Source: DATKDU01 sp035512595
GTDB lineage: Bacteria > Planctomycetota > Planctomycetia > Pirellulales > Pirellulaceae
Assembly (NCBI GenBank): GCA_035512595.1
Contig: DATKDU010000371.1
Span: 1-38,067 of the forward strand
DNA: 38,067 nucleotides
Direction of reading: 5' to 3'
Below the pieces are notes generated by a model. That model was given only the letters and a program-made list of their open reading frames with translations, ran no database searches and was not told the origin of the DNA. A program made the position numbers and the translations under genes. Numbering within the stretch: the stretch's first letter is position 1; each line of letters opens with the position of its first letter. Shown piece after piece: positions 14,938 to 22,079 of the stretch.

Positions 14938-15735
14938 CTAATGGCTCGCTGGCCAGCGGGCGACCACTGCCGTTCCCTCGCACGCCCCCAGCACGCTGGC
15001 CGCACTGCCGCGCACCGCGGCGATCTCCAGCCTTCTTTGCGAATCAATGACGGCCACCAGCGTTCCCGGCGGCGCGACTTCGTACGCGGCTTGCAGCCCG
15101 GCAATCATCCGTCCCTTGCATTCAACCACCAATTCGGACCCCAGTGCCGCGGCGGGAAGCCGATCGGCCGGAATATTCGTAAGCAAATTGCCGAACGAAT
15201 CGACCAGCAGCACCTCGCCCAATGCGTGATCGGCCGCAATTCGCGCCTCCGGCAGCGCGATCTCGACGAGTTGCGCTAGCGGCGGACCGAGCTTGTCGGG
15301 TGCCAAGCCGCTCGCAAGCCGCCCGGCAACCGGCGCCAAAATGTCCCGGCCGTGAAACGTGTGCGAGATCGTCTTTCCCCAATATTCGGCCCGCTCGAGC
15401 GAAATAACCGATCCCCGCGGCAATTGCCGGGCCACGAGCGACAAGAGCCCATTGTCGGGCGCGAGGAATCGCTGGCCGCCAAACTCGGCATACACGAGCT
15501 TGCGCGAAGTTCCCACCCCCGGATCGACGACGGCGACGTGGATCGTGCCCTCTGGGAACCGCGGCGTCACGTCGGCCAGCACCAGCGCCCCTTCGCGGAT
15601 GTGCTGCGGGCGAATGCCGTGGGTGATGTCGATGAGCGTCGCGTCTTCGCAGTGCAAGAGGATGACTCCCTTCATTTGAGCCACGTAAGGGCTGTTGAGG
15701 CCGAAATCGGTGGTCAACGTGATCAGGGGACGCAT
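14938..15735 (-). CDS. S-adenosyl-L-methionine hydrolase (adenosine-forming), DUF62 family
   Basis: Encodes 265 residues, full length for the family that splits SAM into adenosine and methionine using water (SAM hydroxide adenosyltransferase). The N-terminal domain starts ITLTTDFGLNSPYVAQMKG. The known Asp-Arg-His triad is visible as D71 (VVDPGVGTSR), R78 and H128 (TFHGRDILAPVAG). The C-terminal beta domain has the GNLLTNIP signature near residue 186. It is not a fluorinase or chlorinase by these residues. The last residues PASH come from a small palindrome (14944-14961) and extend beyond the family's usual end. ATG at 15735; no strong ribosome site. It is divergent from the microprotein genes, 44 nt away. 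Confidence 0.9.
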   Translation of the reverse strand: MRPLITLTTDFGLNSPYVAQMKGVILLHCEDATLIDITHGIRPQHIREGALVLADVTPRFPEGTIHVAVVDPGVGTSRKLVYAEFGGQRFLAPDNGLLSLVARQLPRGSVISLERAEYWGKTISHTFHGRDILAPVAGRLASGLAPDKLGPPLAQLVEIALPEARIAADHALGEVLLVDSFGNLLTNIPADRLPAAALGSELVVECKGRMIAGLQAAYEVAPPGTLVAVIDSQRRLEIAAVRGSAASVLGACEGTAVVARWPASH

Positions 15736-15779
15736 GGCGATAGGCCGGCGGAGCGGGTCTTGTTACACTTGGAGCTCAC

Positions 15780-15899
15780 ATGACAACGATGTATCCGGTG
15801 TGGTCGATTGTAGTCGGCGGCGGCGTGTTGCTGATGCTCGTGGCAGTCATCGCCGTGGCGATCGCACTGGCCGCAGCGGGACGCCGCAGGGACGGGTGA
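15780..15899 (+). CDS. 39-residue single-helix membrane microprotein A
   Basis: ATG at 15780 with GGAG 5 nt upstream; stop TGA at 15897-15899. The product has a short polar N-terminus (MTTMYPVW), one long hydrophobic helix (SIVVGGGVLLMLVAVIAVAI and a few more residues) and a basic/acidic tail RRRDG. Topology should be N-out, C-in by the positive-inside rule. It is followed 7 nt later by a paralogous microprotein, which supports both as real genes. No known family comes to mind. Confidence 0.65.
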   Translation: MTTMYPVWSIVVGGGVLLMLVAVIAVAIALAAAGRRRDG

Positions 15900-15906
15900 G
15901 TGGGAC

Positions 15907-16017
15907 ATGGCATTATCTTTCCTCGCGCTAATCCTGGTTGGGTTGGTCGTAGTGGCGGTAGTCGTTGGCATCGCCGTTGCGATCGCCGCCGCGTCCTCTC
16001 GCAGGCGCGACGAGTAG
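15907..16017 (+). CDS. 36-residue single-helix membrane microprotein B
   Basis: ATG at 15907, 7 nt after the stop of microprotein A; stop TAG at 16015-16017. The product has a hydrophobic helix from residue 2 to about 30 and the tail SRRRDE. It shares with A the pattern AVAIA-x-AA followed by RRRD plus one residue. The sugar kinase gene starts 37 nt downstream, so all three may share a transcript. The function is unknown; such small hydrophobic proteins can be membrane-complex subunits or modulators. Confidence 0.6.
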   Translation: MALSFLALILVGLVVVAVVVGIAVAIAAASSRRRDE

Positions 16018-16054
16018 TCTGCCGTGTCTGGGAGTTATTGAGCAGGATCCGATC

Positions 16055-17146
16055 GTGTTACTGGCCTTCGGCGAAATCATGGCCCGCATTGCGCCCCCCG
16101 GCCATTTGCGCTGGCGGCAGGCGCTCCCCGGTTCAGTAAATGTCACCTGGGGAGGCGGCGAGGCAAACGTCTGTGCATCGCTGGCGATGTTCGGGCAGAA
16201 GGCCCGCTATCTGACCGCATTGCCCCGGACGCCGATTGCCGAGTCGATCGAGTCCACGCTGCGCGGGCTGGGGGTCGATACGAGCCACATCCTGTGGCGG
16301 AAGGAAGGAAGGCTGGGGCTGTACTTCGTGGAGAGCGGGGCCAATCAGCGCGGCTCGACGGTGATTTACGATCGCGACCACAGCGCGGTCAGCCTCGCCG
16401 GCCCAGACGAATACAACTTCGCGGCGGCACTCGATGGCGTCACGTCGGTTCACGTCACTGGCATCACGCCGGCCATCAGCGAGGCCGGTTTCCGCTCGAC
16501 GCTGGAGCTGGTGCGGCTGGCCCGCGAGCTGGACCTGACCGTCTACTGCGACCTGAATTTTCGCAAGAAGCTTTGGAACTGGCGCCCCGGCACGAAACCG
16601 AAGGACCTGGCCGCCGAGTGCATGTCGAAGATCCTTCCGCTGGTGAACATCGTCATCGCCAATGAAGAGGATGCCGCCGACGTGCTGGGAATTCACGCCG
16701 ACCAGACCGATGTGTCCGGTGGCAAGATCGATCACACGTCCTACGTGAGCGTCGCCCGGCAGATCGTCGAGAGGTTTCCGGACGTTTCCCGCGTCGCCAT
16801 CACGCTCCGCGAGAGCATTTCCGCCAATCACAACCGCTGGGGGGCGATGCTTTATTCGATGGGGGGGCAGCACGCCTGCTTCTCCCCCTGCGACGAACGG
16901 GGCAACTACCGGCCCTATGAGATCGCCAACATTGTGGATCGGGTCGGGGCAGGGGACTCCTTTGCCGCCGGTCTGATTCACGCATTGAACACGCCGGAGC
17001 TGATGCGCGACCCCCAGCGGGCGCTGGCCTTCGCCGTCGCCGCCAGTTGCCTCAAGCACTCCGTCCAAGGCGATTTCAATTACGTCACCCAGGAAGAAGT
17101 GCTGGCTCTCATGGGCGGCAATGCCAGCGGCCGCGTGCACCGGTGA
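16055..17146 (+). CDS. kdgK: PfkB-family sugar kinase, probable 2-dehydro-3-deoxygluconokinase
   Basis: Encodes 363 residues from a GTG at 16055 with AGGA 7 nt upstream; the frame is open back to 15965, but that part overlaps microprotein B. The N-terminus (LLAFGEIMARIAPPG) is typical of KDG kinases. Sugar-binding GGGEANVCASLAMFG is near residue 30, and the catalytic PfkB signature DRVGAGDSFAAGL is near 306, with the Asp acting as base. KDG kinase phosphorylates 2-keto-3-deoxygluconate, which feeds the Entner-Doudoroff lower branch during breakdown of uronates. Exact sugar specificity is inference; the rest of the pathway is not in the window. The stop is 2 nt from the convergent M23 stop. 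Confidence 0.85.
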   Translation: MLLAFGEIMARIAPPGHLRWRQALPGSVNVTWGGGEANVCASLAMFGQKARYLTALPRTPIAESIESTLRGLGVDTSHILWRKEGRLGLYFVESGANQRGSTVIYDRDHSAVSLAGPDEYNFAAALDGVTSVHVTGITPAISEAGFRSTLELVRLARELDLTVYCDLNFRKKLWNWRPGTKPKDLAAECMSKILPLVNIVIANEEDAADVLGIHADQTDVSGGKIDHTSYVSVARQIVERFPDVSRVAITLRESISANHNRWGAMLYSMGGQHACFSPCDERGNYRPYEIANIVDRVGAGDSFAAGLIHALNTPELMRDPQRALAFAVAASCLKHSVQGDFNYVTQEEVLALMGGNASGRVHR

Positions 17147-17148
17147 GG

Positions 17149-18081
17149 TTACGGCCCGGCGTGCTCGACAATTTGACCTGTCGGCCCGTCCAGCGACATC
17201 CCGCCCGTCGGCATTCCGCGCTCAATCAGCTTGCCGTCCACCCGATAGTTGGAGAAGTACAGCGGGATTCCCTCGCCGAAGCTCATGTCCGGTGTGTCCT
17301 GCAAGTGGATGTGCAGGTGCGGCTCGCTGGTGTTGCCCGAATTGCCGACGCGCGCCAGCACTTGTCCCTGGGTCACCTGGTCTTTTTCAAGTACGGAAAT
17401 TGTCCCTCGTTGCAAATGGCACAGGAACAGGTACTGCCGCGGCGCGACCTTGATCACGATCTGATTGCCGCCGGGGGGAAGGACGACGCCGGGTGATTCA
17501 AGCGGAGTGTCGCGCATTCCGTCCAGGACCGCGACCACTTCGCCATCGGCCGGCGACAGCACGGGCATTCCGTAGCAGTAATAGTCTTCGTACTTCGTGC
17601 CGTCGCCGGAATATGTTTTTCCCTCCTTGGCGACGAGCAGGTCATAGGCCCATCGCTGGGCGGGATAGCTGACGTGGTAGTTGCCGCGGAGACGGTCGCC
17701 TCCCCAGCCGACGGTGATCGGCCCGTCCAGCGGCAAGCGGAAGCGTACTTCGCTCACCTCGCCTGTATGCGACGAGGGATAGTGACGAAAGGCCAGCGGC
17801 GACAGCGCCAGGGCGACGATTAGGATCAGCCCCGCCAGCCGCCAGCGGTTCCAGAATGGCCGCCGAAAGAGCGACCAGCCAACCGCCAGCACCAGCAGTA
17901 ACAAGGCGGCGATTCGCCAGCACGCCCCATCGACTCCCAGCATCCAGCACACAGCGCCCAGGGGACCAGGGGCGACGTGCGGAACGATGAACAACGTCCC
18001 CTGCAACAGCAACAGGATTGCCGCCAGCCAAAACCACCAATCGCGCGTCGGTCGCGTGCTCGTCGTCGGTCGCTCGTTCAT
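17149..18081 (-). CDS. Membrane-anchored M23-type peptidase
   Basis: Encodes 310 residues from the ATG at 18081 (an in-frame TTG at 18090 is the alternative). Three hydrophobic segments lie in the first 105 residues (about 15-35, 55-75, 80-100), then a LytM/M23 beta domain from about 120. The HxH zinc motif is clear (EPHLHIHLQ near residue 270), as is a GNSGNTSEPH lead-in. The first ligand pair appears as RWAYDLL, with Arg where the usual HxxxD has His, though a His lies shortly before it (NYHVSYPAQ). It would act on peptidoglycan cross-links outside the membrane or be a non-cutting homologue. It starts 15 nt after the DUF4261 stop. Confidence 0.8.
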   Translation of the reverse strand: MNERPTTSTRPTRDWWFWLAAILLLLQGTLFIVPHVAPGPLGAVCWMLGVDGACWRIAALLLLVLAVGWSLFRRPFWNRWRLAGLILIVALALSPLAFRHYPSSHTGEVSEVRFRLPLDGPITVGWGGDRLRGNYHVSYPAQRWAYDLLVAKEGKTYSGDGTKYEDYYCYGMPVLSPADGEVVAVLDGMRDTPLESPGVVLPPGGNQIVIKVAPRQYLFLCHLQRGTISVLEKDQVTQGQVLARVGNSGNTSEPHLHIHLQDTPDMSFGEGIPLYFSNYRVDGKLIERGMPTGGMSLDGPTGQIVEHAGP

Positions 18082-18096
18082 CCAGGCCAATCCGCC

Positions 18097-18864
18097 TCAA
18101 AACTCGAGCTGCATCACCGTCTGCTCCTCATCAAACATCGACGGTCCATAGCGGACCTCGACCTGTTCTTCATCGCTGCGGCTGATCACGCCGCCGTCTT
18201 CCAGCTTCTCGCCGCTGGCCAGCAGGTAGCGAATCACGTCGGCACACAGCTCGTACACTTCCGGCGGATCATGCGTCGTGCTGGGGATTTCAATCTCCGC
18301 CCGGTCGAAGGCGGACAGGCCGACGGTATACAGCGACCACGACTCGTCGTCGTTGGGGCTGATGTGCATGTCGATCCAGAGTGCCGGATGGAGATTCTCG
18401 GGCGACAAGTCCGCTGCCTGCTCGGCAAACGCCTGCGGCTCATGGACGATGCCGCCGCCGGGCCAATAAACTCCGGCCGCATCGCATTGAGAGAGAAGAA
18501 CTGCCACGACGCGCGACAGCCGCAGGTGACGAGCGACGGCATCTTCAGCGGACGGCGCCAGGCTCACGAGCAAGTGGGCCTTATGACGGGCGAGTTGCTC
18601 GGCGGCCTGCTCCCACCACCAGGCAGCGGCGCACGCCTCTGCTAGATCGGCTTCGGCAATCGGCTCGCTCTTGAGCGCGACTGCCACCGGCCCGCCGCCC
18701 CAGCGAAAGACAGCGGAGTCCATACCCCGCGTCGCCTCTGCCGGCGAACCCTCATCTGGATACGCCTGGGCCAACATGTCCACCACGGCGGCGAGATCGG
18801 GGAAGGTTTCCCTCTTGAGGGCAATGATCGCCACCAGAGGCTTACCGTCACGCGTAGCAGGCAT
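18097..18864 (-). CDS. DUF4261-like protein
   Basis: Encodes 255 residues, soluble, with no signal peptide or membrane helix. The N-terminal half carries the pattern seen in DUF4261 proteins (VAVALKSEPIAEADLAEACA, then AHLLVSLA and VAVLLSQCDAAGVYWPGGGI). The second half continues with PALWIDMHISP, YTVGLSAFDRAEIEIP and VRYGPSMFDEEQTV. Function of the family is not known. It overlaps no neighbour and is followed directly by the M23 peptidase gene. The start at the ATG at 18864 has no strong ribosome site. Confidence 0.75.
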   Translation of the reverse strand: MPATRDGKPLVAIIALKRETFPDLAAVVDMLAQAYPDEGSPAEATRGMDSAVFRWGGGPVAVALKSEPIAEADLAEACAAAWWWEQAAEQLARHKAHLLVSLAPSAEDAVARHLRLSRVVAVLLSQCDAAGVYWPGGGIVHEPQAFAEQAADLSPENLHPALWIDMHISPNDDESWSLYTVGLSAFDRAEIEIPSTTHDPPEVYELCADVIRYLLASGEKLEDGGVISRSDEEQVEVRYGPSMFDEEQTVMQLEF

Positions 18865-18968
18865 GGCAATGTTCGCGAGTCAGTTCGGTGGCGGAAAAGA
18901 ATCCTCGCCGCCATTCTATCCCGCCCGCCAGCCCGCGGACAGGAACCGCGGCATCCGCGGCGCATCTA

Positions 18969-19004
18969 AAAGGCTTGCCACAACCTGAACGGTGACAAGC
19001 CTTT
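18969..19004 (-). terminator. Possible terminator of the tRNA-Lys transcript
   Basis: A 9-bp stem (18969-18977 with 18996-19004, aaaggcttg / caagccttt) and an 18-nt loop lie 4 nt beyond the tRNA 3' end. Only a short T run follows on the minus strand, so termination efficiency is uncertain. Confidence 0.5.
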
Positions 19005-19008
19005 AGAG

Positions 19009-19081
19009 TGCCCCCTGATGGACTCGAACCATCAACCCTCTGATTAAGAGTCAGATGCTCTGCCAGTTGAGCTAAGGGGGC
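19009..19081 (-). tRNA. tRNA-Lys(CTT)
   Basis: A full 73-nt cloverleaf on the minus strand: acceptor GCCCCCT / AGGGGGC with discriminator A, a D arm (AGCTC...GAGC), anticodon stem TCTGA / TCAGA with loop CTCTTAA (anticodon CTT), and T arm GATGG-TTCGAGT-CCATC. CCA is not encoded. It is distinct from the fragment at 510-554, which carries anticodon TTT and different arms. Confidence 0.97.
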
Positions 19082-19217
19082 AGTCGATCGCGCAAACCAT
19101 AAGCCTATCAAATGGGCGGATGCCGACAAGGGCCGGCTGGCGGCATCGTGGACTCTGCCGGTTCCAACGCGGACGACAGTCAGGACTCGGCGGATGGACG
19201 CAGGTTCGCGGCGAGGG

Positions 19218-19808
19218 TCAAAAGTAATAGCGGCGCGGTTTCTTGACCGGTTCGCCGTCACCCTTTGCTCGTTCCTCTTCACTTGGCTCGCGCGGACGGG
19301 GCTCCGCGACCGGCGCGAGCTCGTCGGCATAAACAGGGTGCGATTCCCACCGATTGGGGCCAGTTTGCGTTTGCCTCTGGCCGATTGGCTGGCGGACGTA
19401 GGGAGGGAAGGAATAGCCGTAGATGTCGCCCGGGACGTAGGGCCAGGGCTCGAAGACCGAGACGGGTGGCGACCAGTAGCGCTCGATGTAGAGCCTGCCA
19501 CCGCGGCGGCCGAGCAATCGGTTAGAGGAATATGCATAGGCATAGTCGATGCCGAGCGGCCGGCCGTAGCCGAGGTCCGCATTGCCGTACCAGATGACGC
19601 TGCTGCCGGAAGGCGCCCAGCCATTGCGAACTCGCATGGCGTCGTTCAGATAGAGTTGATCGTTGAGCCGCTGCTGCCGCTGCTCTTCGGCCAACTCGTG
19701 CGCCTCATCGCCGGCACGCAGGCCATCGTAAGGCACTGTTTCCTGAGCATGGGTGCGGGTGGCTAACAACACCAGCACACCGGCGAGCATCCCGACGTTG
19801 ATTCGCAT
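19218..19808 (-). CDS. Exported hypothetical protein
   Basis: Encodes 196 residues from the ATG at 19808, which has AGGA 7 nt upstream; the longer frame to 19850 is rejected because only this start puts the signal peptide first (MRINVGMLAGVLVLLATRTH, cleavage near AQE). The mature part has a helical Q/E/R-rich segment, then a Gly/Tyr/Pro-rich middle (YGRPLGIDYAYAYSSNRLLG; PWPYVPGDIYGYSFPPYVRQ) and a charged tail ending KKPRRYYF. No catalytic motif is seen. It is probably a periplasmic or cell-surface protein; nothing more can be supported. Confidence 0.75.
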   Translation of the reverse strand: MRINVGMLAGVLVLLATRTHAQETVPYDGLRAGDEAHELAEEQRQQRLNDQLYLNDAMRVRNGWAPSGSSVIWYGNADLGYGRPLGIDYAYAYSSNRLLGRRGGRLYIERYWSPPVSVFEPWPYVPGDIYGYSFPPYVRQPIGQRQTQTGPNRWESHPVYADELAPVAEPRPREPSEEERAKGDGEPVKKPRRYYF

Positions 19809-19915
19809 GGCGCGTCCTTTCGTGGTGCATTCCCTTCGTTCCAGGTGCATTCTATGTCAGCCTGCCAGGGCCGGATAGCAAGTGGCGATTGGCAGCCTAG
19901 GCGTTCGGCCGACAT

Positions 19916-19940
19916 GGACGGCCCGGAAGGGCCCGTCCTA
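19916..19940. repeat. Single palindromic unit overlapping the SDR stop codon
   Basis: An imperfect palindrome (ggacggccc-ggaa-gggcccgtcc) related to the TAGGAC family at 2688-2743 and 9519-9573. The TAG of the SDR gene (19938-19940) is the TAG that begins the repeat unit on the minus strand. Confidence 0.6.
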
Positions 19941-20723
19941 CTGTGCCGTGAACCCGCCGTCGATCATCAGGATCGCGCCGGTAAAGAAGCGGGCGTGGTC
20001 GCTGGCCAGGAACAGGAAAAAGGCGGCAATTTCCTCCGGCTGGGCGATCCGGCCGATCGGATGAGCCGATTCAAGCCCCTTCAGGAACACGGCCGGGTTG
20101 CCCGAGTCGATGCCGGCCTTGCGGACCAGCGGCGTATCGACCGTCCCCGGGCAGACGGCATTCACCCGAATGCCGAAGGGGGCGTAGTCCATGGCCATCT
20201 GCCGCGTGATTTGGATCACGGCCCCTTTGCTCGGTCCGTAGGCTCCTTGATTGGTCAGTCCGACGACGGAAGAGATCGATCCCGTGTTGAGGATCAGGCC
20301 GGCTTTCTGCTCCTTCATTACCGGCACAACCGCCTTGGCCGACCAGTAGAGGGATTTGACGTTGACGTTCATCACGCGGTCCCACTCTTCCTCGCTGTGG
20401 TCGGCAATCGGCTTGATGATGGCGATGGCCGCGTTGTTGACCAGCACGTCGATGCGACCGAACGCATCGAGCGCTTCTCGGACGTAGCGCTGCGAAGTAT
20501 CTTGCCTAGCCACGTCGCCGACGATGCAGCGGAGGCGCTCGGCGTATTTGTCTTGAAGTTCCTTCGGCGCTGCCGGCTCATTCACATCGACGGCGACGAC
20601 GTTGGCGCCCGCTTCGAGAAACAGGCGCACGGTCGCGGCGCCAATGCCGGAGGCGGCGCCGGTGACGATGGTGGTTTTGGTGGAGAGGTCAAGTTGCATC
20701 GATTTGCAATCAGACGGAGGCAT
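19938..20723 (-). CDS. Short-chain dehydrogenase/reductase (SDR)
   Basis: Encodes 261 residues, the normal size of a classical SDR. NAD(P)-binding TGAASGIG near residue 21, acidic D at the end of the second strand (VVAVDVNEP, suggesting NAD over NADP), NNAA near 96, and the Ser-Tyr-Lys triad in SISSVVG and YGPSK. C-terminal IDGGFTAQ is typical. Substrate unknown. Its ATG overlaps the mazF stop (TAATG), so it may be translated by coupling; an ATG at 20699 is possible. Its stop codon is part of a repeat unit, so the C-terminus may be slightly altered. Confidence 0.9.
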   Translation of the reverse strand: MPPSDCKSMQLDLSTKTTIVTGAASGIGAATVRLFLEAGANVVAVDVNEPAAPKELQDKYAERLRCIVGDVARQDTSQRYVREALDAFGRIDVLVNNAAIAIIKPIADHSEEEWDRVMNVNVKSLYWSAKAVVPVMKEQKAGLILNTGSISSVVGLTNQGAYGPSKGAVIQITRQMAMDYAPFGIRVNAVCPGTVDTPLVRKAGIDSGNPAVFLKGLESAHPIGRIAQPEEIAAFFLFLASDHARFFTGAILMIDGGFTAQ

Positions 20724-21049
20724 TAGCTGAACATTTCCCGCAAGACGCTTAGCGCAGCTTCTGATGACCGGGGACTGATGCGCCCCAGTTTCTTGACGAC
20801 ACGCGTCTTATCTACCGTGCGAATCTGGTCCAAAACAATGAATCCATTGGTCCCTTGAAAACGGCAGGGGACGCGACTGGGATACGGCTTGCGTTGCGTC
20901 GTCATCGGCGCGACGATCACCGTCCGTAAGGGGCGATTCATTTCGTTCGGTGAGACGACCAGACAGGGGCGCGTCTTCTTGAGTTCGCTTCCGACCGTGG
21001 GGTCCAGCGTGACCAGCACGACATCAAAGCGGGCTACTTCCACTGCCAC
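20723..21049 (-). CDS. mazF: MazF/PemK-type toxin
   Basis: Encodes 108 residues, normal for the family of sequence-specific mRNA-cutting toxins. It starts RFDVVLVTLDPTVGSELKKT, then RPCLVVSPNEMNR, followed by the catalytic region with VIVAPMTTQ and FIVLDQIRTVDKTRV, the last including the conserved Asp-Gln-Ile-Arg block. The start overlaps the antitoxin gene by 16 nt, as is usual for such pairs. Inferred active because the key Arg and Thr positions are kept. The SDR gene follows with a 1-nt overlap. Confidence 0.92.
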   Translation of the reverse strand: MAVEVARFDVVLVTLDPTVGSELKKTRPCLVVSPNEMNRPLRTVIVAPMTTQRKPYPSRVPCRFQGTNGFIVLDQIRTVDKTRVVKKLGRISPRSSEAALSVLREMFS

Positions 21050-21297
21050 TCTTCCTCATTGAAGGACGAGAGGTTCGCGCTCAACCACTCGAAATCAAGC
21101 TGGTCATCCCCTTGTCGGGCCATCTCGCGAAACGCTTCCTCCCACCCCTCGCGCGGCTTGCGCTTCGCGGGCCGGACAACCAGCGCACCAGCCGTAGCCT
21201 TGATTTCCACTTCGCCGCTGAGTCCCGCCTCCTCCAAAAGAGGCTTGGGAATGCGGATTCCTTGGGAATTACCGATGGGAACAATGCGGGCGATCAT
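21034..21297 (-). CDS. mazE: MazE/AbrB-type antitoxin
   Basis: Encodes 87 residues. The N-terminal swapped-hairpin DNA-binding domain is plain (ARIVPIGNSQGIRIPKPLLE, then EVEIKATAGALVVRP). The C-terminal part (from about residue 48) is acidic with Trp residues, as expected for the segment that wraps the toxin. GAGG lies 5 nt before the ATG. It should repress its own promoter: a matching double palindrome sits at 21307-21325 across the -10 box. Confidence 0.92.
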   Translation of the reverse strand: MIARIVPIGNSQGIRIPKPLLEEAGLSGEVEIKATAGALVVRPAKRKPREGWEEAFREMARQGDDQLDFEWLSANLSSFNEEEWQWK

Positions 21298-21306
21298 GAG
21301 AGCCTC

Positions 21307-21343
21307 GTAATTACATTGTAGCTACTATCCCTCCTGGCGGCAA
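21307..21343 (-). promoter_or_regulatory. mazEF promoter with overlapping double-palindrome operator
   Basis: Minus-strand -35 TTGCCG (21338-21343), a 17-nt spacer, and -10 TACAAT (21315-21320). Two 8-bp palindromes GTAATTAC (21307-21314) and GTAGCTAC (21318-21325) share the pattern GTA-NN-TAC, are 11 nt apart start to start (one helical turn) and cover the -10 box. Binding by the MazE/MazF complex would block RNA polymerase. Promoter by match to the sigma-70 consensus; operator role is inference. Confidence 0.65.
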
Positions 21344-21418
21344 GTCGTCCACGCCAATTCAGTTCCACCGTTATTCGCTATTCCGTGCGGGATTGAGCAA
21401 CGGGCGGCAGTTCATACT

Positions 21419-22048
21419 TTATGGCTCGACCTTTCGCGCGATGACACGATTCACGCAGTGCTGGTGCGGAATCCCGCTCGACATACAGTCGAAAATCTCC
21501 TCAATCGACCACTCCACCCGCCAATCGTGGTACCTTCCCAGCAACTCGCCCGAACGCCATTCACTAGCGTTTGGATCTGCATCCGGCGGGGGCGGAATAA
21601 ACGGCTTTCTCACGAACACGGAAAAAACGTGCATGCCGCCTGGCGTGGTATGCCGCTTGAAGTGGTCAAACCACTCGTCACGCGCTTCGGGGGGCAAACA
21701 ATGGAGCACGCCGGTGGAGAAAAGAATATCGAAGCTCTGATCGGGTCGGTAGGATGTCAGGTCCGCCACGAATGCCTGAACTGACACCCCTGCCTCCGCC
21801 GCCAATGACTTCGTTTTTCTGATCCCGACCTCGGATATGTCATAGGCATGTACTTGATAGCCGTTCCGAGCGAGAAAAACGGCATTGCGCCCCTGGCCGC
21901 ACCCGATATCAAGCAACTTCAACGGTCGGTCAGGCGGGAGTCGCCGAAGGATTTCGAAACAGAGGGGCGACGGTGTTTTGGACCAGTAGTAACCCTCTCG
22001 CGAGTACGCATTGTCGTACTGCTCTGCAGCGCGTTGTGCAGGTTGCAT
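21419..22048 (-). CDS. TehB-like SAM-dependent methyltransferase
   Basis: Encodes 209 residues from the ATG at 22048; the frame upstream overlaps the next gene and is Arg-rich nonsense. Class I methyltransferase motifs: LKLLDIGCGQGRNAVFLARNG near residue 42 (SAM loop), acidic D after strand 2 (VHAYDISEVG), then FVADLTSY and FDILFSTGVLHCLPPEARDE. This pattern is close to TehB (tellurite/selenite methyltransferase) and related small-molecule methyltransferases. Substrate unknown. It lies 31 nt downstream of the large CehA-type gene, on the same strand. Confidence 0.85.
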   Translation of the reverse strand: MQPAQRAAEQYDNAYSREGYYWSKTPSPLCFEILRRLPPDRPLKLLDIGCGQGRNAVFLARNGYQVHAYDISEVGIRKTKSLAAEAGVSVQAFVADLTSYRPDQSFDILFSTGVLHCLPPEARDEWFDHFKRHTTPGGMHVFSVFVRKPFIPPPPDADPNASEWRSGELLGRYHDWRVEWSIEEIFDCMSSGIPHQHCVNRVIARKVEP

Positions 22049-22079
22049 GTTCACAATCGCAGTGTGTCGCAAGTCGCTG

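Noticed and set aside
16133..17140. 335-codon minus-strand open frame
   Set aside because: Antisense to the sugar kinase, which has clear motifs.
19845..20726. 293-codon plus-strand open frame
   Set aside because: Antisense to the SDR gene, whose catalytic motifs are intact.
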